NCBI GenBank assembly: GCA_012031955.1 | Contig: JAAURZ010000143.1 | Location: 1 to 6,453, forward strand | Length of the DNA: 6,453 bases | Source: Bacteroidia bacterium | GTDB lineage: Bacteria; Bacteroidota; Bacteroidia; Cytophagales; Cyclobacteriaceae | Direction: 5' to 3' | In this document: positions 1 through 5,847 of the stretch, piece after piece | How positions within the stretch are numbered: the first letter of the stretch is position 1 | Layout of the letters: every line of letters begins with the position of its first letter | The notes under the pieces: model-generated | What the model saw: only the letters and a program-made list of their open reading frames with translations | Databases searched by the model: none | What the model was told of the DNA's origin: nothing | Made by a program: the position numbers and the translations under genes

Positions 1-2
1 CA

Positions 3-938
3 GCCGCAGGCGACTGGTCCAAGTCTGTGACCCTGCTCGATGGCATCAAGAGTAAAATGCCAGGTGCGCAGATATTGTACGCTAAAGGAAGCAACATCAA
101 CGACGACAGCACGCAGTATTTTACGCAGGCATTAAACGTCGCGCGGCAGTCGGATGTCGTGATCCTTGCCGTTGGCGAGGCTGCGTTGATGACGGGCGAA
201 GCTGCGAGCCGCGCTCACCTTGACCTTCCCGGTGCGCAGCGCAAGTTGGTGGAAGAAGTGCGGAAAGCAGGCAAGCCCATCGTGGTAGTGCTGATGAACG
301 GCAGGCCGCTCACCATCGGCTGGATGGATGGCAAGGTGGAGTCGATTCTAGAGACTTGGTTCCTCGGAACACAAGCCGGCAACGCGATAGCCGACGTATT
401 GTTCGGAGATTACAACCCGTCAGGAAAACTGCCCGTTACTTTTCCACGTGCGGAAGGACAGATTCCGATCTTCTACAGCATGAAGAACACGGGCCGCCCA
501 CGCGATCCCAACAACAAGTACACATCCAAGTATCTCGATGAGTCCAACGACCCCCTGTATCCATTCGGTTTCGGTTTGAGTTATACCACTTTCGACTACG
601 GCGACATAGTGCTGAGCAGTGATGCGATCAACACCAGCAATGAACTCACTGTCACATGCAAAGTAACGAACACGGGCCCGGTAGCTGGCGACGAAGTGGT
701 GCAGTTGTATGTGCGCGATGTGGTAGGTAGCGTAACGAGACCGTTGAAAGAGCTAAAGGCGTTTGAAAAAATCTCACTGAAACCCGGCGAATCCAAAGAC
801 GTGAAGTTTACGCTCACAATGAATGACCTTTCTTTTTATCGTCGCGACATGACTTTCGGAACCGAACCCGGTGCATTCCAGGTATTCGTCGGAGGCAACT
901 CGCGTGATGTGAAGACTGCACAGTTTGAATTGAAGTAG
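3..938 (+). CDS. bglX: Beta-glucosidase, GH3 family, BglX-like (C-terminal part, 5' truncated by window edge)
   Basis: The reading frame is already open at base 3 and reads AGDWSKSVTLLDGIKSKMP, so the true start lies to the left; the GTG at base 27 is internal. About 311 residues remain of a protein that is usually about 750 residues long. What is visible is the second (GH3_C) domain: SDVVILAVGEAALMTGEAAS, then DLPGAQRKLVEEV, KPIVVVLMNGRPL, ETWFLGTQAGNAIADVLFGD and YNPSGKLPVTFPR. The linker motif LYPFGFGLSYTTF follows, then a fibronectin-III-like domain (VTNTGPVAGDEVVQLYVRD, RPLKELKAFEKISLKPGE) running to the end. This order is typical of BglX-type enzymes, which release terminal beta-linked glucose from oligosaccharides and are normally periplasmic. 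The N-terminal TIM barrel carrying the nucleophile Asp is outside the window, as is any signal peptide. The frame is intact, in contrast to several neighbours. The family call is firm; exact substrate (gluco- or xylosides) is not determinable. Confidence 0.95.
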   Translation, partial: AAGDWSKSVTLLDGIKSKMPGAQILYAKGSNINDDSTQYFTQALNVARQSDVVILAVGEAALMTGEAASRAHLDLPGAQRKLVEEVRKAGKPIVVVLMNGRPLTIGWMDGKVESILETWFLGTQAGNAIADVLFGDYNPSGKLPVTFPRAEGQIPIFYSMKNTGRPRDPNNKYTSKYLDESNDPLYPFGFGLSYTTFDYGDIVLSSDAINTSNELTVTCKVTNTGPVAGDEVVQLYVRDVVGSVTRPLKELKAFEKISLKPGESKDVKFTLTMNDLSFYRRDMTFGTEPGAFQVFVGGNSRDVKTAQFELK

Positions 939-948
939 ACAGGTTCGG

Positions 949-984
949 GGAGGTGAGCACGCAACCCGGCTCACTTCCTTTTTT
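949..984 (+). terminator. Rho-independent terminator after the GH3 gene
   Basis: Arm GAGGTGAGC (950-958) pairs with GCTCACTTC (969-977), with one G-U wobble. G949 with C978 can extend the stem to ten pairs. The loop is ten bases and the stem is followed by six T (979-984). It begins 10 bases after the GH3 stop codon and ends 30 bases before the next ATG, so it should separate the GH3 transcript from the esterase gene. Confidence 0.8.
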
Positions 985-1014
985 ATCAGAACACTCAAAA
1001 AATAATTCTTATAC

Positions 1015-1824
1015 ATGCTCACAGCTCGTCTCCATTGTGTGTCGTTCCTTGTCATGTTCATCGTCGTTGTCCAGGTTAGGGCACAAGCGCAGGATAAAAC
1101 ACTTTTCGAGAAAGCCATATTTGTAAGCAAGCAGGGCGACTCATTGCGGTACCGCATATTGTACCCGGAGAATTTCGAATCGACAAAGAAGTACCCTCTC
1201 GTGTTGTTCATGCACGGCGCGGGTGAGCGTGGCAACGACAATGAGAAACAACTCACGCATGGTGCTGACCTTTTCCTGAGTCCGGCAAACCGAAAGCAAT
1301 TTCCGTGTATTGTTATCTTTCCGCAATGCCAGGAAGACAAGTATTGGGTCGACATTAACTTGAGAAAAAAACTATTATCAAAAGAAGTCGACCTTGGGTT
1401 TGAAGAGGTGGATGCACCGCCTACGCGGGAAATGGAACTCGTGATGGAGTTGCACAATACGCTGAAGCGCAAAAAGTACGTTGACAAGAAGCGCCTTTAC
1501 ATCACGGGTCTGTCCATGGGAGGCTTCGGCACCTTTGAGATCGTTACACGTTGGCCCAAAACATTTGCAGGCGCGGTGGCGATGTGTGGAGGAGGAAACC
1601 CCGACCGTGTTGAGCGTTACGCAAAAACAACCCCCATCTGGATCACCCACGGCATGCTCGACAACGTAGTCGATGTGAAATATTCGCGCCGGGTGTATGA
1701 AGCCCTGCAAAAAGCTGGCGGAACAGTGAAGTACACCGAGTTTCCGGAAGCCAACCATAATGCGTGGGATCCGACGTTTGCCATGCCCGACTTGTTACCC
1801 TGGCTGTTTGCGCAACACAGGTAG
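1015..1824 (+). CDS. Exported alpha/beta-hydrolase: carboxylesterase / predicted peptidase (COG4099-like)
   Basis: A 269-residue protein. Residues 1-24 (MLTARLHCVS, then a run rich in V, F and I, ending VRAQAQ) look like a Sec signal peptide, so it likely acts in the periplasm or outside. The alpha/beta-hydrolase features occur in order: oxyanion segment LVLFMHGAGERGND (about 63-76), IVIFPQC (about 99-105), nucleophile elbow GLSMGG with Ser167, the acid in THGMLDNVVD with Asp216, and His248 in PEANHNAW. These make a complete triad, and the length suits single-domain esterases of the prolyl-oligopeptidase/dienelactone-hydrolase clan. In Bacteroidota such proteins often sit in glycan-degradation regions and remove acetyl or feruloyl groups, but substrate is inference. 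The ATG at 1015 is the natural start because it begins directly before the signal peptide; no clear Shine-Dalgarno is present. It follows a terminator, so it probably has its own promoter, which I could not identify. A membrane-protein gene starts 41 bases downstream and may be cotranscribed. Confidence 0.9.
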   Translation: MLTARLHCVSFLVMFIVVVQVRAQAQDKTLFEKAIFVSKQGDSLRYRILYPENFESTKKYPLVLFMHGAGERGNDNEKQLTHGADLFLSPANRKQFPCIVIFPQCQEDKYWVDINLRKKLLSKEVDLGFEEVDAPPTREMELVMELHNTLKRKKYVDKKRLYITGLSMGGFGTFEIVTRWPKTFAGAVAMCGGGNPDRVERYAKTTPIWITHGMLDNVVDVKYSRRVYEALQKAGGTVKYTEFPEANHNAWDPTFAMPDLLPWLFAQHR

Positions 1825-1865
1825 ATGTTGTTTTCGTTGAAAGGCATTTGGTATATTACACCTCA

Positions 1866-2367
1866 ATGCCCTGGAACAGAAAGAGAATCGTGAGTCTGCT
1901 CGGTGCCGCCTGGTTTGTTGCTGTGTTCATATTTGGCGCGTACCTGTTGTTGCAAGAGACCTCGATAGACAAAGGGACGGCTGTTGCACCACAGCGGTCG
2001 CGTTACCCACAAAGAGCTGATCAAAGAAAACGCCGGCACGCGTTTCGGATCGAAAACGTCACAAGCATTTACGTTCACGCTTGACGGCCTCGCATTTCCG
2101 TTGCAGGTGTATGATCGTGCGGAAAACTACGCGAGTCTTGATAGTCTCGTCCTGCCGGGCGACGTACTCGACGTCTATTATCAGGCAAGCGTGGGCACAA
2201 CGGATACGGTGCATGTTGTGTACGAAATTGACAAGGGTCAAAATATTATCTTCGGTGAGCAGGTATCCCGAACCGGTCAGTTGGTGGGAGGTGTGGTTGC
2301 CGTACTCGCAGCATTGCTCGTGGTTGTGATCGCGGTGTTGCAAGATCGAAAGTACTGGGATGCCTGA
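1866..2367 (+). CDS. Small membrane protein with two TM helices flanking an extracytoplasmic domain (DUF3592-like topology), frameshifted
   Basis: The start is the ATG at 1866 (MPWNRKRIVSLLGAAW). Its frame gives a first membrane helix at about residues 8-29 and then becomes unlike protein. The following frame, from about 1984, reads SGRVTHKELIKENAGTRFGS, FTFTLDGLAFPLQVYDRAEN, LPGDVLDVYYQAS and VHVVYEIDKGQNIIFG, then a second helix (VGGVVAVLAALLVVVIAVL) and the tail QDRKYWDA. The second frame has a TAG at 1966-1968, so the switch lies after that and before about 1995. One surplus base there, for instance near 1986, would restore about 166 residues. Positive residues before helix 1 and after helix 2 suggest both ends are cytoplasmic. 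The fold order resembles DUF3592-type proteins, but I do not recognise a precise family and can give no function. It lies 41 bases after the esterase gene on the same strand. Confidence 0.7.
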
Positions 2368-2416
2368 CCGCTCTTTAGTTCTCGGTTGTTTAATATCTCA
2401 ATCAGTCAGGTGCTGT

Positions 2417-2428
2417 ATAGCCGGCTAT
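2417..2428. repeat. Perfect 12-bp palindrome upstream of the XRE gene
   Basis: ATAGCCGGCTAT is its own reverse complement. It is loosely framed by CAATCA (2399-2404) and TGATTG (2429-2434), which are inverted copies of each other. It sits in the non-coding stretch 2368-2600, about 117 bases before the likely -33 box of the XRE gene. No T-run follows, so it is not a simple terminator. A dimeric-protein binding site is possible, but this is inference, and one short palindrome can occur by chance. Confidence 0.35.
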
Positions 2429-2544
2429 TGATTGCAAAATCTCATGATGGACCGCATGGGCCCTGTCTTGCATTGCTGTCAGTATCGTTGCCAATTTTCT
2501 GGCTGTATGTGATCATTGTCCGCTGGTAAGCATGTTGAATTTCA

Positions 2545-2577
2545 TTTGGAGGATCTTAGCATACTTTGTTAAGTTTG
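2545..2577 (+). promoter_or_regulatory. Bacteroidota-type promoter for the XRE gene
   Basis: TTTG at 2545-2548 (-33 element) is followed after 21 bases by TAAGTTTG at 2570-2577, an exact match to the Bacteroidota -7 consensus TAnnTTTG with spacing inside the known range. Transcription would begin at about 2583-2586. That excludes the upstream ATG at 2532 and supports translation from the ATG at 2601, with a very short leader. Confidence 0.6.
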
Positions 2578-2600
2578 TCTCGAACGGAAATTTCTGGCGA

Positions 2601-2807
2601 ATGCCCAAACAAAAGTATAATCGAATTAAGGCGTTGCTAGCAGAACAGGACAAGTCGGCCAGGTGGCTGGCCGATGCCTTGGGGAAGGATAAGTCGACGG
2701 TATCAAGATGGTGTACCAACGACATGCAACCGCCTGTGGAGACTTATCAAATCGCCAAACTGCTTGACGTCGAAGTGAGAGAACTTTTTGTTGCGACAAA
2801 GAAGTGA
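2601..2807 (+). CDS. XRE-family helix-turn-helix transcriptional regulator (68 aa)
   Basis: The protein begins MPKQKYNRIKALLAEQDKSA and is a bare HTH domain. It has a first helix NRIKALLAEQ (7-16), helix 2 RWLADALG (21-28), recognition helix around DKSTVSRWC (30-38), then CTNDMQPPVE and IAKLLDVEVRELFV. This strongly resembles a Bacteroidota XRE family usually written NRIKxxLAExxKxxxWLAxxLGK with SRWCTN. From memory, the family has one more residue in the loop corresponding to PPVET-YQIA, so a one-codon deletion is possible here. An in-frame ATG at 2532 would add 23 residues of unrelated hydrophobic sequence; the promoter at 2545-2577 argues against it. Members of this family are often found singly or beside restriction-modification or mobile genes. 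No such partner is seen here, so its target is unknown; self-regulation is plausible but not shown. Confidence 0.85.
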   Translation: MPKQKYNRIKALLAEQDKSARWLADALGKDKSTVSRWCTNDMQPPVETYQIAKLLDVEVRELFVATKK

Positions 2808-2862
2808 CTACTAAACTGAAAGTTCATTATGAAGTGCCTTGAGTTCCTTCTCGCTTCTTCAA

Positions 2863-2883
2863 AAAATATATCGCACATATTTT
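2863..2883. repeat. AT-rich inverted repeat downstream of the XRE gene
   Basis: AAAATAT (2863-2869) and ATATTTT (2877-2883) are exact reverse complements around a seven-base spacer, ATCGCAC. It lies 56 bases past the XRE stop codon in the 207-base non-coding stretch before the oxidoreductase gene. The stem is all A-T and therefore weak as RNA. It could be a protein-binding site, a weak terminator or chance in AT-rich DNA. Confidence 0.3.
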
Positions 2884-2925
2884 ACTAGATTAACGGAATG
2901 AAATGAGCACAAAGAGAACTATCCA

Positions 2926-2953
2926 AACGGCATGTTAATAGCGCCGTTCTTTT
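2926..2953 (+). terminator. Possible terminator hairpin or operator before the oxidoreductase gene
   Basis: AACGGC (2926-2931) and GCCGTT (2943-2948) form a perfect six-pair stem with an 11-base loop, followed by CTTTT (2949-2953). This is short for an intrinsic terminator and is 118 bases past the XRE stop, so it may instead be a regulatory dyad for the gene starting at 3015. Confidence 0.35.
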
Positions 2954-2966
2954 AGAGGACAACTAT

Positions 2967-2988
2967 CTATGGTCGAACTATGGTCGAA
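2967..2988 (+). repeat. Two perfect tandem copies of an 11-bp unit
   Basis: CTATGGTCGAA occurs at 2967-2977 and again immediately at 2978-2988. The second copy ends 26 bases before the ATG at 3015, and the sequence AACTATG recurs at the start codon itself (3011-3017). An 11-base period is about one helical turn, as in some tandem regulator sites. A simple local duplication is equally possible. Confidence 0.5.
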
Positions 2989-3014
2989 TTTCATGTCTCA
3001 ATAGGAAATCAACT

Positions 3015-4125
3015 ATGAAAAGCACCGTCATCATCCTGGGCCTCTGCTTGCTTACCCTTTCGGCGCAAGCCCAAAATGCAAGCGCTGCTAACAACCCAGC
3101 GCGCATTGGCGTCATCAGTCTCACGCACACACACGTACATGGTGTATTCAACAGCGAGAAGCGTGGAGACATTATTATAGTGGGTATTGTTGAGCCCGAC
3201 CGCAAGCTGGCACAACGCTATGCCGACCAATACAAGTTTTCGATGTCGAAAGTGTATGCCACGATCGACGATATGCTGAAGGCAGGAAAGCCCGAAGCTG
3301 TGGCGGCCTTCGGCACCATCGCCGACCATGTGCAAGTGGTGGAGGCGTTTGCGCCGTTGGGTATCCATGTGATGGTCGAAAAGCCCCTCGCTATTAACAT
3401 GGAGCAGGCAACGCGCATGCAAGCGCTTGCAAAGAAGCATGGCATCCATCTCATCGTCAACTATGAGACAACCTGGTACCCAACGGTACACAAAACAAAA
3501 GCGCTGCTGCAAGCTGACAGCGTGGGTGATTTTGTGCAATTGGTGGTGCGTGACGGTCACAAGGGCCCCAAGGTGCTTAACATCAGCGACGAGTTTCTCA
3601 GTTGGCTGATCGACCCTGTGCGCAACGGGGAGGTGCCATCACCGACTTCGGTTGTTATGGCGCCAACATCGCCACTTGGATGCTAAATGGAAACGCCCGC
3701 TCACAGTCACTGCGATAACGCAGCAACTGCAAAAGGAAAACAATCCGCAGGTAGATGACGAAGCCACTATCATACTCAGCTACGACAACGCCAAGGTGAC
3801 CATTCAGCCTTCGTGGAACTGGCCCATTGGCAGGAAGGATATGGAGTTGTATGGCAGGCGCGGCGCCATCTACGCCGACAACCGCCACGACCTGCGCGTG
3901 CGCATGGCAATTGGCTACGATGGATTCAAAGAAACGGCGGCGACACTCGAAGAACGAGCTGCACCCTACGACGATCCGTTCTCGTTCTTTGCCGCCGTAA
4001 TCAGGAATAAGATCAAGATGGAACCCCACGACCTGTCGTCGATTGAGAACAACATGATCGTAATGGAGATACTCGATGCGGCGAGACAATCCGCCAGGGA
4101 AGGAAAGACGGTTAAGTTGAAATAG
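3015..4125 (+). CDS. Exported Gfo/Idh/MocA-family oxidoreductase, interrupted by two one-base frameshifts
   Basis: The protein starts MKSTVIILGLCLLTLSAQAQ, a Sec-type signal peptide without a twin arginine. A Rossmann-like domain follows: RIGVISLTHTHVHGVF (30-45), IIIVGIVEPDRKLAQRYADQ, then the VEKPLAINMEQATRM block with the EKP lysine at residue 123, and IVNYETTWYP (147-156). The first frame breaks near 3627-3634 and the second near 3685-3692. Adding one G to GGGG and one A to the AAA of GGAAAC gives GGGAITDFGCYGANIATWML and then NGKRPLTVTAITQQL. This joins seamlessly to the C-terminal part (DDEATIILSYDNAKVTIQPS, DMELYGRRGAIYADN, KTVKLK). The repaired protein would be 370 residues, normal for the family. 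These enzymes are NAD(P)-dependent dehydrogenases or related sugar-modifying enzymes; substrate is unknown. The dinucleotide loop reads GVISLTHTH instead of the usual GxGxxG. The neighbours support a role in sugar metabolism in the periplasm, which is inference. Confidence 0.88.
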
Positions 4126-4157
4126 TGAGGCTGATGTATTTGTCGCTATCTCACTAT
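4122..4157. terminator. Inverted repeat between convergent genes, possible bidirectional terminator
   Basis: ATAGTGAG (4122-4129) and CTCACTAT (4150-4157) are exact reverse complements with a 20-base spacer. The left arm contains the stop codon of the oxidoreductase gene. It lies between that gene and the convergent minus-strand gene ending at 4202. No strong T-run follows on either strand, so termination is plausible from position rather than proved by sequence. Confidence 0.35.
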
Positions 4158-4201
4158 CGAACTCAGATCAAGGGTAGTAGTCCTGTTTACGTCGCGTGCC
4201 A

Positions 4202-4483
4202 CTACAACATCGCCGCTACAATTTGTTCCCACTCCTCTTCCAGCGATGTTTTGCAAACAGGCTTGCTGGCCCGATGATACCAATATGCTGCGTTGCCCAG
4301 GTCGCCTTCTACACGGTGCAGATAGGCATGGATCCACGACCCCTCCGTAGTGTGTATATCCTGCGCGATGTTGTGGGCTGCATCCCAGTTTCCTTTTCCC
4401 GCAAGCCACAGTGCTGTTAGTTCTGCGCGCAGGTTTGGCGGCTCTGCATCTGTCAGCGAATCCTTGAACGTCTCAGGTGTCAT
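4202..4483 (-). CDS. Conserved small helical (TPR-like) protein, 93 aa
   Basis: The protein begins MTPETFKDSLTDAEPPNLRA and has no signal peptide or membrane helix, so it should be cytoplasmic. Visible blocks are LTALWLAGKGNWDAAHNIAQ (22-41), WIHAYLHRVEGDLGNAAYWY (50-69) and SLEEEWEQIVAAML at the end. The alternating helix pattern with G-W-A and G-A-Y spacing is like one to two tetratricopeptide or Sel1-type repeats. I recall close relatives annotated only as hypothetical proteins of about 90 residues across several phyla, with the same HAYLHRxEGDxxNAxYWY core. Function is unknown. Its ATG lies 16 bases after the stop codon of the GH172 gene on the same strand, so the two are probably cotranscribed. 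No clear Shine-Dalgarno is seen. Confidence 0.82.
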   Translation of the reverse strand: MTPETFKDSLTDAEPPNLRAELTALWLAGKGNWDAAHNIAQDIHTTEGSWIHAYLHRVEGDLGNAAYWYHRASKPVCKTSLEEEWEQIVAAML

Positions 4484-4499
4484 GGAGCTAAACTATCCA

Positions 4500-5697
4500 T
4501 TAGTTTTCATTCCCCCACAAGCGCACGCCATTATCTTTTGAACGTCGCCACGCTTCGCGCCACCGATGTAGTTGCACAGGATTCATTACGCTAAGCGGCT
4601 GTCGTTCTTCCTTCGTTTTCATCGCCGGTAGTCTTGACGCCTCCGACTGGTACCAGTATGCCACGCTGGAGAGTTCGAGAATGAGCGCGTTGTTGTGACC
4701 ATGTTCGATGGTGAAGCGCAACGACTTGTCGAAGCAGAGAGGATCAACAATGTTGAATCTGTACACATGCGTTCGTCCCATCCATCCCATTTCAAAACTT
4801 TTGTCGGTAGTATTTACGCGCGGGTATCCAAAATAAGGATGCATAAACACTTCCTTCGGACTCCACGACGTATTGAAGTAATCTTCTGTACCGGTGCCGT
4901 TGAGTGACGGCGCTGCACTTCCATCGATGAAGATCATATCGTCGCCCTCGCCATACCACATGGGCGACGGAGAGTTCACATAATAATTCACACCGGCAAA
5001 GTGACCCTTGCCGGCAATATCGGCGATGGTGTAGTTGCGTTCACCTTTCAGGTTGGGCTTTTGCGGCCCAAGGAGCGCCCACTCGTTTTCACCTTCAGTC
5101 GGGTCGGTGTCCGTTACCTGGCGATTGTACCACGCGTGGAAGCGCCCGGCGTCTGCCGGTAGTTTGTCCATTTCATAGTAATCGACATAGTAATAAAACG
5201 CGTCGATGTCGCGGTCGTTCTGATTTTCAATTTCAATACGCGCACCTTTTTGCAAACGGCATTTGAAAATAGCACACGAGCGCCTTGGCTCCATTCGGCG
5301 CAGCGGCCAGTGGCTGCGAGAGAAACGGATACTCTTCATTCCATCCTTGTCCGAAGAAAGGACCGATCGGCGCTTCAACGGAAGGAAATGTATTGCCGTC
5401 CCAATACATGCGCAATATGATGTCGTTGCGATGAAGCACGTTGGGCTCGGGCGCAATGGTAATCCAGATGTGGTTGATGATGCCGGCGCCTTTTACGTCG
5501 AAGATCACCTTCTTGTCGCCAGGCTTGATGTGTTCGATGCGGTCGTTGTTGCCTCCGGTTTTGTCGAAGCTGCTGATGCGTTTTGATCGAACGCCGCTCC
5601 TGATTTGCGTCAGCGAGTTCAGGTCAGAGGCAGGTTGAGCGAGTACAACGGCGACCGTGAGGAGAAATAGCGACAGGGCAATGGAGGTTGTTTTCAT
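4500..5697 (-). CDS. Secreted GH172 (DUF2961) glycoside hydrolase, frameshifted at an A5/T5 run
   Basis: The N-terminus MKTTSIALSLFLLTVAVVLA is a signal peptide, with mature sequence from about QPASDLNSL. The N-terminal half shows the DUF2961 hallmarks ISSFDKTGGNNDRI (41-54), AGIINHIWITI (71-81), RMYWDGNTFPSVEAPIGPFF and CYFQMPFAK. This frame then stops at 5233. The next frame continues the same family: GARIEIENQNDRDI, WYGEGDDMIFIDG, LNGTGTEDYFNTSW, MHPYFGYPRV and FTIEHGHNNA. Removing one base from the five-base run at 5247-5251 joins them into 398 residues, a normal size. Glu250 (GEGDD) and Glu271 (GTEDYF) in the repaired protein are 21 residues apart, the same spacing as the catalytic pair Glu270/Glu291 that I recall for the difructose-dianhydride enzyme alphaFFase1. 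Characterised GH172 members act on alpha-D-fructofuranosides or D-arabinofuranosides; which applies here is not determinable. It heads a minus-strand pair with the 93-residue gene and is divergent from the gene at 5848. Confidence 0.9.
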
Positions 5698-5847
5698 GGG
5701 CTTAAGGGATTGATGGAGGGTGATGACTGCCGGAGCACCGTAGGTGGCGGGCGATCAACAACTTTAATTTAGCCAAATAAATAGGAGGGCAAAGGGTTGA
5801 AATTCTCTTATAAAATTCAAATATTACCATAAATAAACCCGCACCTT
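5698..5847. promoter_or_regulatory. Divergent intergenic region between GH172 and the DUF4199-like gene
   Basis: These 150 bases separate two genes transcribed away from each other, so promoters for both are expected. The half next to the GH172 start is GC-rich, whereas 5757-5840 is strongly AT-rich. No exact TAnnTTTG box occurs on either strand. The nearest minus-strand pattern is TTTG, 20 bases, ACCCTTTG, which lacks the TA. A purine-rich AGGAGGG at 5783-5789 is about 60 bases from the ATG at 5848, too far to serve as its ribosome binding site. Confidence 0.4.

Noticed and set aside
774..1487. Long minus-strand open frame of 237 codons
   Set aside because: It spans the end of the GH3 gene, its terminator and half of the esterase gene, both of which are firm family matches on the plus strand. 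Its sequence is rich in Ser, Cys and Arg with no recognisable motif.
1828..1859. TTG-N21-TATATTAC as a promoter for the membrane-protein gene at 1866
   Set aside because: It matches only the first part of the TAnnTTTG box, and transcription would begin at about the ATG itself. Readthrough from the esterase gene is simpler.
2367..2390. ACCG/CGGT hairpin after the membrane-protein gene as a terminator
   Set aside because: Only four base pairs with a 12-base loop and no continuous T-run; too weak to call.
3009..3560. Minus-strand open frame of 183 codons
   Set aside because: It is the antisense shadow of the oxidoreductase gene, His- and Cys-rich, with no domain pattern.
3655..4089. Minus-strand open frame of 144 codons
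   Set aside because: It is antisense to the C-terminal half of the oxidoreductase, whose plus-strand sequence carries family-typical blocks.
5242..5256. Programmed frameshift in the GH172 gene at the AAAAAGG sequence
   Set aside because: Restoring the frame needs one base skipped, not the usual -1 slip on such a sequence. There is no known precedent in this family, and other genes in the window show similar breaks, so sequence error is more likely.
5783..5789. AGGAGGG as a ribosome binding site
   Set aside because: It is about 60 bases from the nearest start codon, and Bacteroidota genes rarely depend on strong Shine-Dalgarno sequences.
5790..5835. Minus-strand TTTG-N20-ACCCTTTG as a GH172 promoter
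   Set aside because: The -7 element lacks the TA that is the most informative part of the consensus; noted only within the intergenic entry.
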